DNA of 64,000 nucleotides. Origin: Erythrophleum ivorense (Eukaryota; Streptophyta; Magnoliopsida; Fabales; Fabaceae). Positions 22,998 to 35,300 of this stretch are shown in pieces; position 1 is the stretch's first letter, and the number at the start of each line of letters is the position of its first letter. The stretch spans positions 930,001-994,000 of the forward strand of contig JAIUCV010000023.1 of NCBI GenBank assembly GCA_026724425.1, in the 5' to 3' direction. A program made the translations under genes and the position numbers. Under the pieces are notes generated by a model. It had not been told where the DNA came from. It made no database searches and worked only from the letters and a program-made list of their open reading frames with translations.

Positions 22998-25900
22998 GTA
23001 CAGATCTCTGTCCTTACGCCCTGTCTGGTTGCGGCATTAATTAACCACAACACAATGCAGATTTTAGCTCGACATACGAGCATGGTTTAATCTGATTTTG
23101 GTCCTGAGGTCGTTAATTGAGGTTAATTCTGATCCGCTTGTTCTGATCTTTCTTCTCCACTTGCCTTTTTTACTACATAACAAGAAAATGGCTTCCAATG
23201 ATAGAGTGGATCTCCAACACTATGGTACTTAGTAAAGTCCGTAAGGGGCAAACAAATTGATCTTTTTGGTGTGGAAAACCCCCAAGTTTTGTTTTGGCGA
23301 TTTGCTTCAAGAAATTTGAAAATGAATTTTTCTGGGGTTTGACATTGCGAAAGAACCGTATGAATTTCTCAAGTTTTGTAATATCAGCTCATGATAGATT
23401 TCTGTTGATTTATGCTATCATTGAATCTGTATAGCACGGACTGTATTTATATGTATTGTTTCCATATTATTTGCATTAATTTCATAAAAATATTTCAGGT
23501 TCAAGGATATTATACTTGCTGGATACATCCTATCGCTGAAATGCCGTCTCTGTAGGTAGAAAGCTCATGCCCGACATTTCTACTTTTGTATAATGTATTT
23601 CCAAGTGCTTTTGTTTATAATTATGTGATACATCTTTTATTTTGTTGAAGATTCATAATTGATGTTATGTAAGCACTAGGTATGGGTCTAGAGACGAGGG
23701 ATTCGGATAGTTTTCAGGAGGTCTTATACTAAATTCTTCATGCGGTCATGTATTAAAAAATAATTTCATGTTATGCCAATCTGGCGGTTTGCTTGTTAAT
23801 CAGTCTTTTCATCCTAAGATATTTTCCTATTATCAGCCTTGCGATTACGTACCTAGAGCAATCTCAACATCTTCAATTGTAGTCAATCAAAATAATATAG
23901 TAAATAGTAACCTTGCACTGAGCCACTGTTTCTGGGTTAAATTAGACTTTGCATTGTTTCCAAGGCTTCTGAATATATATAGCAGGGATTTTTCCAGTTC
24001 GCACTGCCTCAGTAAATTTGAAGTGCATTAGTAAGGAAAGCCTCGACTTAATTAGTTGTCAATTACTAGGTATAAATTATGAGCCTTCATGCTTCTTGAA
24101 ATAGATAGCTGGGATTCTTTCAGTTCATACTGCCTCAGTATATTTAAAGTGAATAGGAGACCTGGGCTCAACTAATTGTTACTTAATATGTGTATATTAT
24201 AGCTTTCTTGCCATAGACAGTATCCAGTGACCTTGCCTTCTAGATCGAACTATAATCCAGAGCCTTGTGGTTATTCAAAATAAATCTTGTAAATGCTCTT
24301 TGGGGTTTCTTTAATCCCTCTGTATATTTTGCTCCCATATTTAACTATCTTGATATACTGTGTGATTTTACTGAAGATGCAATTAGAATCTTAAGTCTTT
24401 TGTTTTAGATATGACATAAATGGAACTAACAGAATTACAAAGTGCCGTTGAAGAGGTGTAGGTATAATAAGGTAGGATTAAATGATTTTAGTGTTCTAGG
24501 TCTGAGAAGCTGTGGAGAAGAAAGAGTTTTAGACAAAAAATAGCATGTTGATTTGGTATCAAAAGCTGCAGATGAAAACTTCGTGAAATTAATTTTGAGA
24601 TACTTACTGGCAGTCACTTTGGTATTGTCTTTATGATTGTTACATTATGCCCTTCCTCAAGGATGTTATAATTATTTGCTTTGGTGATTCTCTCTTGTTC
24701 TCTAACTAGAGATAATTTATCATGTGGTATCATCTCTTTCCTTATATTAGGATCCCCTTCTTTTCTTTGTACAGACTGGCAGAAATATCTTTAATATCTG
24801 TGGAATAGTTTGACTGTGAACCTCAGTATCACTGCTACATCGTAGCATCTGGTTGTTATTTTGCTGTTGTTGAGATTTTGTTGGTCTTTCTGTTCATGTT
24901 TATCTTTGTTTCTTGTCTCTCCCCATGTGAAAAGCTGTGTAAGGAAAATTAGTTTGAAATTGTCTAATTTGTCTCTGTGAGTGTGTTGGGCGTGCAGTGG
25001 TGGAGTAGTGGTTTGTTTATTGTGAATTCAATTTGTTTTTTGCCCACTGGTTTTCCCTTGCTTTTCTATCTATATAGAATTTCATAATATTTATGAGATA
25101 GAACCTTGTTTTGGAATACAAAAAATAGTTTATTTAGATTACAATAACTAAATTAATGATTGAATATACGTTTAAGTAATGGACAGATTACGCAAATTGG
25201 GTGCCCATCCAGATTTATAGAGCATGGACTAATGGATTTTAGGATGCTTGCACATTAACTTTGTAATGGATTCTAAATTGATCAATAGATCATTTTAACT
25301 CAACCTATAGAGCCCAATTTATAACCTGCATGCTCTGCACATTTGCCAACCTTAACCAAATTCACTCCCTTCTTGAAGTTTCTCACTTTTGAACAGGATC
25401 TGAACACGGAATTCAGAATTTATTTTAGAAAATTTTGTTTCTTGAAAGATTATGAAGTTTAAGATAACACTTCAGTTATTATATATACAACCAAGTTGAA
25501 CCTTTCAAACCCATTTGACTTAAGGCCAAAGCAAGGGGGTAAGATAAGGGATGAAGATGAAGTCCTCGCTTTATCCACTCTCTCTCATAAATAAGAAGAA
25601 AGGAGATGTGAAAGATTGTTTGATATCTCCTTCTTGCAGAACGGAGCAGCCTTCAAGTAGTTTGGAATCCATTTTTCATTATCTTTTCCAAATTTACTCC
25701 ATAATCCACACATAACCGTATAATGATTAAAGAAGTTATATATATGGTAGTTGGAGTTAATGGACTTCCATGACAAAGCTAATTGATATTCAAGGACTAA
25801 TCAAGGTGATCTACTAATATCACAGTTCTCCAATGAATAATTGGCAATTTCCTCGTATTGTGACCGTGAAGCAAATAGAGAACCCACTAAATGATATTGT

Positions 25901-26535
25901 ATCTTGCTTCTATGCAAATTAATGAACATATAAACAAGAAAACATTAAAATTGCCAAACTTATCTCAAAGAACAAGTTGGCAACATCTAATGAATGGATT
26001 AGCGTAATGACCATATTTTAATTTATCAATTTGTATAAATTGATACATTTCTCTGAAACTAAACCAGCCAATCCAAATCTTGATTGGAACTAAATCAGAC
26101 TAATCGTTTGATTTGGTTTAATTGAAATGATTTGTCAATATAGCTACCTATACAAGTATGAACACCCCATTTAGTTGGATTTGAAAATTGAAATTATGTT
26201 GCATGCATCAATTCTCTCTCATTTGACCTTGATGCATGGCTAGCTAGTATGGATATTGGGATGTCTAGCTGACATTTTACTCATCTTCTGGTACATGTAA
26301 TAAGTTGTTCTACTTTTCGTTTTCGTTTTCCTTACTACTACATCTGCATATTTCTTAAGATACTCGATACTTTATTTTCTTCTTTGGCCATGTTGGAATA
26401 GAATCTGATTTGTTTCAATGTTGATTTTAAGTATTTGAGTGTGAAACATGTATTGAACACTAATGTGACATACTGCTGAAAAGTCAATAATTTTTGCACT
26501 GAGAACCTTGATTGAACTTCCACGGAAGCTTGCAG
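22998..26535 (+). other. Presumed leader intron of the DUF641 gene
   Basis: About 3.5 kb without a convincing coding exon or transposon domain. T-rich on the plus strand, as plant introns are. A strong internal acceptor occurs at 23499 (ATATTTCAG followed by GTTCAAGG) with a possible donor soon after (TGTAG followed by GTAGAA at 23557), so an alternative second leader exon of about 57 bp is possible. The open frame at 23768-24031 overlaps a local duplication and has no recognisable features. Confidence 0.35.
23965..24210 (+). repeat. Diverged tandem duplication, period about 126 bp
   Basis: The unit from 23965 (GCTTCTGAATATATATAGC) recurs from 24091 (GCTTCTTGAAATAGATAGC). Aligned landmarks include GGGATT then TTCAGTTC, CTGCCTCAGTA, a TTGAAGTG/TTAAAGTG pair and the AATTAGTTG/AACTAATTG pair. 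The copies differ by many substitutions and small indels, so the duplication is old. Confidence 0.75.
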
Positions 26536-26601
26536 GTTGTGTGTTAGTTTTCGTTTTGTTGAAGGAAAGCTTATTCAACTGTCCCTTTATTGGCATTAGC
26601 T

Positions 26602-27870
26602 ATGCTACCCACTGGAGCAAAAGAAACCCAATCACGTGATAGCAGCAGTCAGAAGGTCCACCCTCAACCCATGGAAGAGGCCAAGAATCAGAATCCTGAA
26701 GCTGTGGAAACCCTCATATCTAAAATATTTACAAATATCTCTTCCCTGAAGTCAGCTTATATGCAACTGCAAGCTGCTCATACTCCCTATGACCCCGACA
26801 AAATCCAATCTACTGATAAACTTGTTATTGCTGAGCTGAAGAATCTGTCTGAACTCAAGCATTTCTACAGGGAAAACAACCCACAACCAGAGTGTGCGTC
26901 TCCACAAGACTCTCGATTAGCTGCAGAAATTCAAGAACAACAGAGCCTCTTGAAAACATATGAGGTGATGGTGAAGAAGTTCCAGTCTGAAATCCAGAAT
27001 AAAGATTCCGAGATCATTCAATTGCAACAGCAGATCGAAGAGGCTATCCAAAAGCAGGCTAAACTAGAAAAAAATCTAAAGCTTAGGGGTTTATCAACCA
27101 AAGAATCAGAAGATGAAAAAGGATTTTTCCCTGTTGATCTAACTCCAGATCTCTTCAATTCTTCTGTGGAAGCAGCTTCAAAAGCCATTCATGATTTTTC
27201 TAAACCTTTGATCAACATGATGAAAGCAGCTGGGTGGGACCTTGATGCTGCTGCCTCCTCAATCGAGCCTAATGTTGTTTACGCGAAGAGAGCTCACAAG
27301 AAATATGCATTTGAGTCCTACATATGCCAGAAAATGTTTAGTGGCTTCGAGGAGGAGGGCTTCTCCATCAAATCAGACAATGTTAGAGTCACTAGTGAGA
27401 GCTTCTTCCATCAATTTCTTGCTTTGAAGGAGATGGATCCCTTGGACATGCTTGGGCAAAATCCAGATTCCATTTTTGGGAAATTTTGCCGGAGCAAATA
27501 CTTAGTGGTGGTTCATCCGAAGATGGAAGCATCATTCTTTGGAAATCTAGATCAGCGAAATTATGTAATGGGGGATGGGCATCCAAGGACTCCTTTTTAC
27601 CAGGCTTTTCTGAAGCTGGCCAAGTCAATTTGGCTTCTGCACAGGCTGGCTTATTCTTTTGAGCCAAATGTCAAGGTATTTCTGGTTAAAGGGGGGAGTG
27701 AATTCTCTGAAGTTTATATGGAAAGCGTGGTAAAGAATCTGGTAACGGATCATGAAAATGATAAGAAACCCAAAGTTGGGTTGATGGTTATGCCTGGATT
27801 TTGGATTGGGGGAAGTGTGATTCAGAGTAGAGTCTATCTCTCTGGTATGAAGGCTGCTGATGATCTCTAA
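26602..27870 (+). CDS. DUF641 / GIL1-IRKI family protein
   Basis: Intact 422-residue, single-exon frame. The ATG at 26602 is the first in frame after an upstream stop (TGA at 26560). Residues 33-90 form the DUF641 domain (TLISKIFTNISSLKSAYMQL, then LVIAELKNLSELKHFY). About 103-163 is a heptad-like, Gln/Glu/Lys-rich coiled coil. From about 179 to the end runs the conserved C-terminal domain with GWDLDAAASSIEPNVVYAKR, HPKMEASFFG and, near the end, MPGFWIGGSVIQSRVYLSGM. There is no signal peptide or membrane segment. This plant-specific family includes GRAVITROPIC IN THE LIGHT 1 and the IRK-interacting protein, which act in gravitropism/light and receptor-kinase signalling. The role of this paralogue is not known, so no symbol is given. 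Base composition is richer in G+C than the flanks. All hallmark blocks are present without frameshift, so it looks functional. Confidence 0.95.
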   Translation: MLPTGAKETQSRDSSSQKVHPQPMEEAKNQNPEAVETLISKIFTNISSLKSAYMQLQAAHTPYDPDKIQSTDKLVIAELKNLSELKHFYRENNPQPECASPQDSRLAAEIQEQQSLLKTYEVMVKKFQSEIQNKDSEIIQLQQQIEEAIQKQAKLEKNLKLRGLSTKESEDEKGFFPVDLTPDLFNSSVEAASKAIHDFSKPLINMMKAAGWDLDAAASSIEPNVVYAKRAHKKYAFESYICQKMFSGFEEEGFSIKSDNVRVTSESFFHQFLALKEMDPLDMLGQNPDSIFGKFCRSKYLVVVHPKMEASFFGNLDQRNYVMGDGHPRTPFYQAFLKLAKSIWLLHRLAYSFEPNVKVFLVKGGSEFSEVYMESVVKNLVTDHENDKKPKVGLMVMPGFWIGGSVIQSRVYLSGMKAADDL

Positions 27871-28450
27871 ATACAAGCAAACCTATGAGCAAATGCGTAC
27901 GTGGTGTATGTATGTTGTTAACTTGTCATTGTCTTGTCCTGTAAAATAATTGTTCTGTAGTTGATAAGATCTTTGTTATTAATTCTCGGGATTGAACGAG
28001 TCCTCAATTATGCTTCTTTACTTTCAGGTCCTTTTGCTGTATTGTGTGGAAACCTCCTGCTTTCGAACATAGAAAGAGAAAGGGAATGGGGTGCACAAAA
28101 AGGAAAACGCGTGTCCAAAATCACTTATATATATCATGGATACATTATGGCTATGCCAATTGCCTTTTTCCCAAGTTGAGTCTTGTTGATGATTTGGTTT
28201 CTAATTGTTATGACCTATTGTCAAGTTTCGAATTGGAGGCATGAGATTCTAATATGGGTTTTATATGAACTTTTCAACATCATAAGCTACCTTTTGGGTG
28301 TGGCTCTTTCACAGGTGTTAGCCTTTAACGGCCAGGTAGCATACTTCTTGTTTCCTTCATTGATTGGTAGGTTAAACAATCCTCCCCCTCTTCAGGCCAC
28401 GACCTACCATAGCAACAAACAGGGATCAATTAATAATAACTAGAGATTGG
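27871..28450 (+). other. 3' untranslated region and downstream flank of the DUF641 gene
   Basis: Follows the TAA stop directly. AT-rich with AATAAT-like poly(A) candidates (GTAAAATAATTG near 27941). A TTTACTTTCAGGTCC stretch near 28020 looks like a splice acceptor, so a 3' UTR intron is possible but unproven. Three overlapping short frames here have no recognisable content. Confidence 0.5.
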
Positions 28451-29124
28451 ACGTGTACAACATGTCATTATTTTCTTGATGAGAGAAAGTGCTCAGAAGG
28501 AGATTGGTCATATTAAAATATGGTTTGAAGGTGAACGCTCTTTAATAACCTTCGCCAAGAGAAAAGCATAAAAAGAAAAGCACATGAAGCTTCTACATCT
28601 TTCCTTTCAAAAGAATCTGGACCAGAGAACAGGCTAGCCTTTCATCACTAATATTGTTCCACTAAAGGCTTAAAAAATCCAGAAACTTCACCAGTAAGGC
28701 TGGTTGGGTTTTTTCTTGATTCATTATAAAATTAGAAACCTTAAGATTTCTCAAACTGCAATTATACACGAAAGCTGTTAATTTCCGGAATTTGGAGCTT
28801 TATAGTTGGTACAATGATGACCATCTAATGTATATCACAAGAGCATTAATCCAGTGATTTGTGTGAAGTGCAAGTCAACGTAACTAAACCCAACAACAGC
28901 GAGCAAGAATCAAATTGTTAAAGAAATGGTTTTGAACATTCACTTTTATGTGGATCGCTTGAAACAACTCATCACGGACAATTGTTGCTGCTAGAGGATC
29001 AAGCACGCCTAACAGGCTACACCTTTACAAACCCGAAAGGTAGGAAGAGCTAATCTTTATTTCTCATGTAGGAGACCCATACTGCACGAAATCGCGTAGT
29101 GGAATAAAGATTCTCCTAAGTTCC
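28451..29124. other. Intergenic sequence, nothing recognised
   Basis: Between the gene flank and the 5' LTR of the gag-only element. No coding or repeat signal was identified. Confidence 0.5.
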
Positions 29125-30086
29125 TATTAGTATTGAAATAATAATAATTTAATCAAGGTCATTACTAACTAATTAATCAAGAGTCCAGTTAAGATTGTAG
29201 CTACTTAGCTGAAGAGCCCTGTTGAGATTATGATTGCTTAGCTTTGTAGCTGCTTGGCTGAGAGCCCAATTGATATTACAATTGCTTAGTCGATGGTCTC
29301 GACTCAAATTAGTTGAGAACTTGACAATTAAATAGCTAGAAGAAGGAGAACATGGGCTTAACCAATTTCAGCATAATTTCCACTCAAAGCATGTTGTTTA
29401 AGCATGAAAAGGGTCATGAAGTTAGTAGAGACATAAAATATAGATGATGGCCTATCATGAGAGTAGTTACTAGTTGAGCAAGTGACTATCAAGTTAGTGG
29501 AAGGCATGAAATTAGTTTACGCATAAAATATGAATAATGGCTTGTAATGAGGAGTGATTACCAACAAAGAAAACCTTTATAAAAGGGGAAGAAGGACCAT
29601 AGCACAAAACGCAACCACACCACACAAGAAATTATGCACCAACTTAGTTTTGTCTTATTTTATACACATTTATTTTCAGCTTTATTTACTTATTTTGTGC
29701 CCTTTATTTTAAGTTTATTTCCATTACTCTGCTATTGTTTATAGTCCATTATCATTGGAATTATTGTTAGTTTCTTAAAAGTTTATTTATCTTAATTCAC
29801 TATTTCTTGAGTTTGAACTACTATTTAATCCATTTGAAACAACATATTTTCAACCCCTAATTTCATTTATTTTTTTCATCATTTTCAATTTATTCCTATT
29901 TAAAATCTCCTTTTACCTAGGCTTAACTACATTTAGGACTTAAGGAGCTTGTCTTTGGAAACTTGTATCTCATCTCCATGATCCATTTATAGAATAGGGA
30001 CCAAAAAGGAGTTATCTGAGACTTTACATTACAACATTCTGATCTCAGCTAATGAGTTGATGGGAATTCAACAAAAAACCTCCAAC
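29125..30086 (+). repeat. 5' LTR of the gag-only element
   Basis: 962 bp, starting TATTAGTATTGAAATAATAA where the 3' LTR has TGTTAGCACTAAAAATAATA, so its first TG has mutated to TA. It ends CCTCCAACA. It matches 36060-36983 throughout, including the TGGGCTTAACCAATTTCAGC region and the AGTTATCTGAGACT region near the end. A TTTATAAAAGGGGAAGAAGG stretch near 29580 looks like the TATA region, matched at about 36470 in the other LTR. Confidence 0.85.
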
Positions 30087-30479
30087 ATGTAAAATTGGCA
30101 TGCCTTATGGAACAATATGAGTTATAAACATTCACATATGTTTGGAGTTTACAAGTGTTCAAACAACTATTTATTTTGAGGAGATATAGTTGCAAAAGAT
30201 ATCCACATAGAAGATATCTATCATGTTCTTGAGGGAACTAGTGGAGCTATTACAAGAAATGACAACCACCCCAAATTGTCTGCATTTACAATGGTTACAA
30301 TATCGTTACTAAAGCACTATGTGATGGAAGGTATATAGAAGCATATGCCAGTGATCCTTGGCACATTTGTTGAAATCCTAAAGCTTATGGTGGTTAAGAA
30401 GCTCCCTAACAATGAGAAAGAGAAAAAGTAGCCTTAAGACAGGTTAGGAGGTAGGTTGTATCAACTGGGAGCAACCATT

Positions 30480-30800
30480 TAATATTATGGCAACTCCTAA
30501 CTTTCAAGTAACCAAAATTTATTAGTTTAGACCTACAACCTTAATTAAAAGTCATCAGTTAATGTTTGCCATTATAACCAGAATTCATTAGTTGATACCT
30601 ATAACTTTAGCCAAAATTTTTTAATCAATGCTTGCCATTATAGCCAAAATTCAATTGTTGATGCTAGTATCTATGGTTAGAATCCTCCAGCTGATGCCTA
30701 TAGTTATTGCCAATGGTCAACAACTGATGCCTACTACTATAGCTAGAATTTGATATTCAATACCTGTGGTTGTGGTTGTAATTCAACATTTGAAGCTAGT
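30480..30800 (+). repeat. Degenerate 33-36-bp tandem repeat with coding periodicity
   Basis: In one forward frame, successive units read HYNQNSLVDT, YNFSQNFLINAC, HYSQNSIVDA, IYG-stop-NPPADA and YSYCQWSTTDA, that is, about seven or eight units of 11-12 residues with consensus Y-x-S-Q-N-x-x-x-D-A. Only a few stops occur. The constant frame suggests it was once translated as part of the gag region of this element, between 5' LTR and capsid. Its function is unknown. Confidence 0.6.
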
Positions 30801-30967
30801 AGTGGCATTTTATGACCCCAACCAAGTTCCTAGTTTGCATGATTACAAGTTCATATTTGCTCCATTTTAAGTAGCAAAATGAGGATGTCATTTTAGTGAG
30901 ATCTCAGCAACTTAAGCAATCCGATGGAGGAAGTGCTAACATGTCATTAAAGAGGATTAATGAAGAG

Positions 30968-30996
30968 TTATATATATATATATATATATATATATT
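30968..30996. repeat. (TA)n microsatellite
   Basis: About 14 uninterrupted TA dinucleotides. Confidence 0.95.
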
Positions 30997-31849
30997 TTAG
31001 AGTTTGCTTCCTAAATCACAATCATTCATGTAATCGATGTTCACCAAGATTCCATGTCACCTTACCTTTCCCAGACAAGACCTCATGGCCTCCTTTTCCT
31101 TTTAAAGTGCTCTATTCCATTATAAGACTAGCTCGAGTTGGTATGAAAAGAAGTAGCCATTTTCATTCCCTCTTTGAATGTTCCCTTTTTGCCATTTTGT
31201 AAGAACTAACATTTTTATTCTATGGTTCTCTGTAGTTGTTGGTGCATCTTGAAGGAAGTGCTCCATGATTACATATTGTTGACAAAAATGTGTGTTTCTT
31301 GGTTTTGCAAGTGCTTAATGAAGGAAGTTGAAAATAAAAGAAGCAATCAAGAGCATAAACTTTGAAAATGTTGAAAATAGAAGAATGTGTTCCATGGTTT
31401 TGAAATGATATCTATACCCAAAAATAGAAGAAGCTAAAAAGCATACACATGTTGTCCATGGTTCCACATACCCAGACTGTCATATGTAAGTTGTATCACA
31501 CTAAAGGCTAGCCAAAAAGCCAAATACAATCATGACAAATCCATATATGTTGGCAAAGGTTATGAAAAAGGTATTTTAGATTCATGCTCAAAAAGAGGGA
31601 TAGGCCAATTTATAAGAAATTGTACTCAAAGTAGATAGATTAGGCTATGCCATTGCTAAGGAACATCAAAACACCTAATTTTTCCACTCTTTTAGGCAAA
31701 GATGACTAGTCAACAATGAAACACATTAGCCATTTTTAATCCTAGTGTGGAGAGGTCAACTAGAGTAAGTGCCACAAACTGCAATTGTTTCCTCTATCCT
31801 TGAGCCGTACTGCATTCACCTAGTATGTTGAGTTAGCACCTAACTCAAT

Positions 31850-32372
31850 GTAAAATTCATAAGAGATGGAGAAGTTATTCTATGAGTAGTTTTCTAAGGC
31901 CAAAGTCACTATCACCAGTGTTTTGACACTAAAGCAAAAAGCAGATGAGCTAGTTGAAGAATTTGTTAAGAGATTTAAGAGAATGAAGAACTAGTGTAAT
32001 GTGCAATTACCAAAGATTGAAATGGAAATGATAGTTGTGAGATGAATGGACTTAGCCCTAAGAGAGATGATAATCCTATAAGATTATTATGATCTAATGG
32101 ATTTAGTCATGAAGGCTTTTAGGATGGAGTAAGTTATTAAAAAAAAGAGCATAAGGGAGCAGTTATGACTCCGAAAAGGCTTTTTGTGAGTTCCATCATT
32201 AAGATTGAAGAGAAGCAGATAATGACTATTGAGCCACATAAAGAAAAGAGTTTGAAGTGGCTAACATAAGTACAATTAAGAACTTGGATGGTAAAGGATA
32301 AGTAGGTCAAGCTACTATACGAATATAAAATTTCCTCAACTAAAGAATTGAAGAGAAAGAAGTATTGAAAAT
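31850..32372 (+). pseudogene. Gag, 5' portion, of the gag-only element
   Basis: Forward frame from the ATG at 31866 reads MEKLFYE, stop, FSKAKVTITSVLTLKQKADE, LVEEFVKRFKRMKN, stop, CNVQLPKIE, and later YYDLMDLVMKAFRME followed by VIKKK. This is the plant Ty3-type gag domain (the K-Q-K-x-D/G-E...F-x-x-R-F block and the following helices). Several in-frame stops make it dead. At its end the frame reads TKELKRKKY, and the next residues of the family motif are found only after the inserted LTR, at 35745. Confidence 0.75.
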
Positions 32373-35300
32373 TGTAAAAACCAATTTTTAAGAAATTAAA
32401 ATGAAATCAATATGATCATATAGGATGACAATAAAATGAAGAAAATTGAGGCTAATTAAGAATAGGATATTAATTAGAATATCTAAAGAAGTGGTTAAGA
32501 AATTAAGAATAGCTTAAAATCAGAGTCAAAATAATTAAACGAAATGAATTGAAACCTAGTGGCAAAATTGTAATTTTGTGTAACTTTTTAAGAATTCAAA
32601 GGAGGAAACTTTAAATGATAAAATTAAGCTAACTAGGGTTTTTAGAGGCCCAGAAACCCATAAGAACCATCAGAATGATTAAAAATTTTCTGGTGTACAA
32701 TTTAGGTTATTGGTTGACCTAAACTATGACTGATAGTTCAGTAAGATTTTAAATCCTATTGATTTGAAACAAATGATTTTAATGAACTAAAAGACCTAAA
32801 TTTCATAAAAGAAAAGATGATTCTAAAAAAAGAGTTAAAACAAATTTAAACGGAGAAGTCAAAGTGCAAGGGACATGAATATAATTTTATAAAAGTTATA
32901 AATATGGTTCCTTTCCTTTTTATCTCATACCACCTTCTCTCCCTCAACTTAATTGACATATTTAGGCTAAAAAATAGAACCTAAACTAGTTCCTTGTGTC
33001 ACACAAAGGGGAGGAGAAAGGAGGAAGAAAACAAGCCAAAAAGGGTAAGAAATTGTTCTCTTTTCACGTTCTTGCCTTCATTAACTTGATTCTCCTCTTT
33101 ATGCTCTTTCTTTTGGTGGTTTTAAATTTTTGAATGGTGAGATTTTGTGGTTGGTTTAGTAGAAGGAAGGAGAAATTTGAAGGAAGCTTTGAGATCATAA
33201 GAAACACCATTTAGTAAAAAATTAAACAAGGTATGATTTCTTGGATAAAACTTGCTTTTCTTTGGTTCTTCCATGCCTTCTTGGGTTAGCCAGACCTAGA
33301 GCAATATAGAGGGAGCTTGGTTTTGGCTTAAATTTGATAGGATATGGGATTTTGAAGCATGGGGATTAATATTGAATCAAAAGAATAGAATAGAAAGTTA
33401 TAGGTTGCAAGAATTGGAAGCTAAGGTTTGCATTGCACCCTAGGAAGTATGAGACTTTAGAATGATATTTTAACCTATATAAGAGTATAATTGAGTCAAA
33501 AAGAGGTCAAGGAAGCTTCATAGATATTATTTCCCAAAAAAATTAGACAAAAACTCCAAGAATGGCAATCCTTGGGCATTGTCTTGGCTTAGCAACAGTT
33601 AGAGCATTTAAGGAGAGTTTTCTTTGATTCTAAGGGTAGAAATGGTCTAGATATAAATTATAAATACCAAATCACCATTGGTTTGAATTTAGAAACTTTA
33701 TTTTAAAAGGTAAAAGTTTAAAGTTTCATTATACATAAATAAATAATTTGGTATTAGGTTCCTTGAATTGAGTTTGTGATGATTCTAATTAGTTTAAATA
33801 AAATCATATGACTTATATTAAGTGAGAAATTGGAGCCAAGATATTAATTTATATAGGTTGCTTCATTATGTCACTTAATGGAGCTATATAAGAACATAAA
33901 GTCTTAATTAGTTGTACAAGACTTACATGAGTCCAAATGTGGTTTCCTTGATGATTTTATATCTCATTTGGTGTATCTAGGTTAAGCAAGTGAAGTTCCC
34001 TTCAAGTGTGGGTGTGAGGCCAAGAGGGTGAATCAAGTGGCCAAAGAGAAATTTTGTGCTTCTTTGAGTAAATGTAGCTCTTCATCCATTCTTGTATATT
34101 TATTTGGGTTACTTGAATATCATTGATTGCTTGTGTGTGTATGGATTGTAAATCATGCTTAATGTATTGGTTTGATGATTTTATGCAAATATATAATGTT
34201 ATACGCATTTGAAATTAAAATTATTTTTAATAGGTGAGGTTGTGCTCTTACTATAGGTGAGATAAAGCCAAAAGTCTCAAGTGTGAGTGAGCATAAGTCA
34301 AAAGTCTTTAAAAGTAGGTGAGACCAAATCAAAAGTCCTAAATGAGTGGGTGAGGTTAGACCAAAAATTATTAGAGCTTGTTTTTACCTTGATGGATCCA
34401 TATGATTTTATATATATATGATTATGTTTGATATTTGGATATCTGTTATGTATACTTGCTTTTCTTTGACATCAAAGTATGCCATATAAGTATGATTGAA
34501 GGGTGAATGAGCTATTGGGATTTATAGAATCTCACTCTTCTCTATATTATTTCTAACCATATCTAGAAAACTTATAAAGAAGCAAAGATAGAGACCAAAG
34601 AGTATAAATGGTCTTACTTTGACAATAATTTAGAATTTTGTGTATTTTGTTGCACATGAGAGGATGTATATAACTATTTTGTGATGTAACCAATTTCACA
34701 AATGTAAAAGTATAGGGTTATGATGTAAATATTATTTTTAAATGTAAATGTATAAGATTATACAATTTGACCATATGTGAGCTATGAAATGTGTATATGC
34801 AATGAAAAGTGGATGATTGAATTTGAGTTGCATGAGGTTTGGGACATGATAAACCAGTCATATATACTGTTTTTTATATTTGAAATGTGATCAAGTGGTT
34901 ATATGAGTTGAAGGGGTTCATTTGGAACCATTTTGATCCAAATTTGCACCATTTTGAACCATCTTTTGCATCAAAACCAAAATCAGACCAAATGAGCAAA
35001 ATTTTTAATAAAATTTGGTATACATTTAAAGCTTATTTAGAAAACTAAAGAACATAATTTTTGGAACTCTATAAAATTTATTATGATTTTTTGAAGTTTG
35101 TTAAAAATTGTAGAAACTATTGGGCATTATTTATATGGTCAAATTTATATTTTCATGTATTTGAGGGGACACATGAACTCCAATGCTCATGAAATTTTAC
35201 AAGTATATAGTTGATGTTATAAGTTTTCCATAGCCTCTGAGCCTATATAAATTGGAGCTGTATAACCAAAGATATGTATGTCTAAAATTTGGGTTATGGT

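Noticed and set aside
23768..24031. 87-codon frame in the presumed intron
   Set aside because: Runs into the 126-bp duplication, whose second unit does not keep the frame, and has no recognisable sequence features.
26590..26601. Four extra N-terminal residues (MALA) for the DUF641 protein
   Set aside because: They need a TTG start. The first ATG in frame is at 26602, and plant nuclear genes start at ATG.
27392..27876. Minus-strand open frames overlapping the DUF641 gene
   Set aside because: Antisense shadows of a long, clearly coding plus-strand frame.
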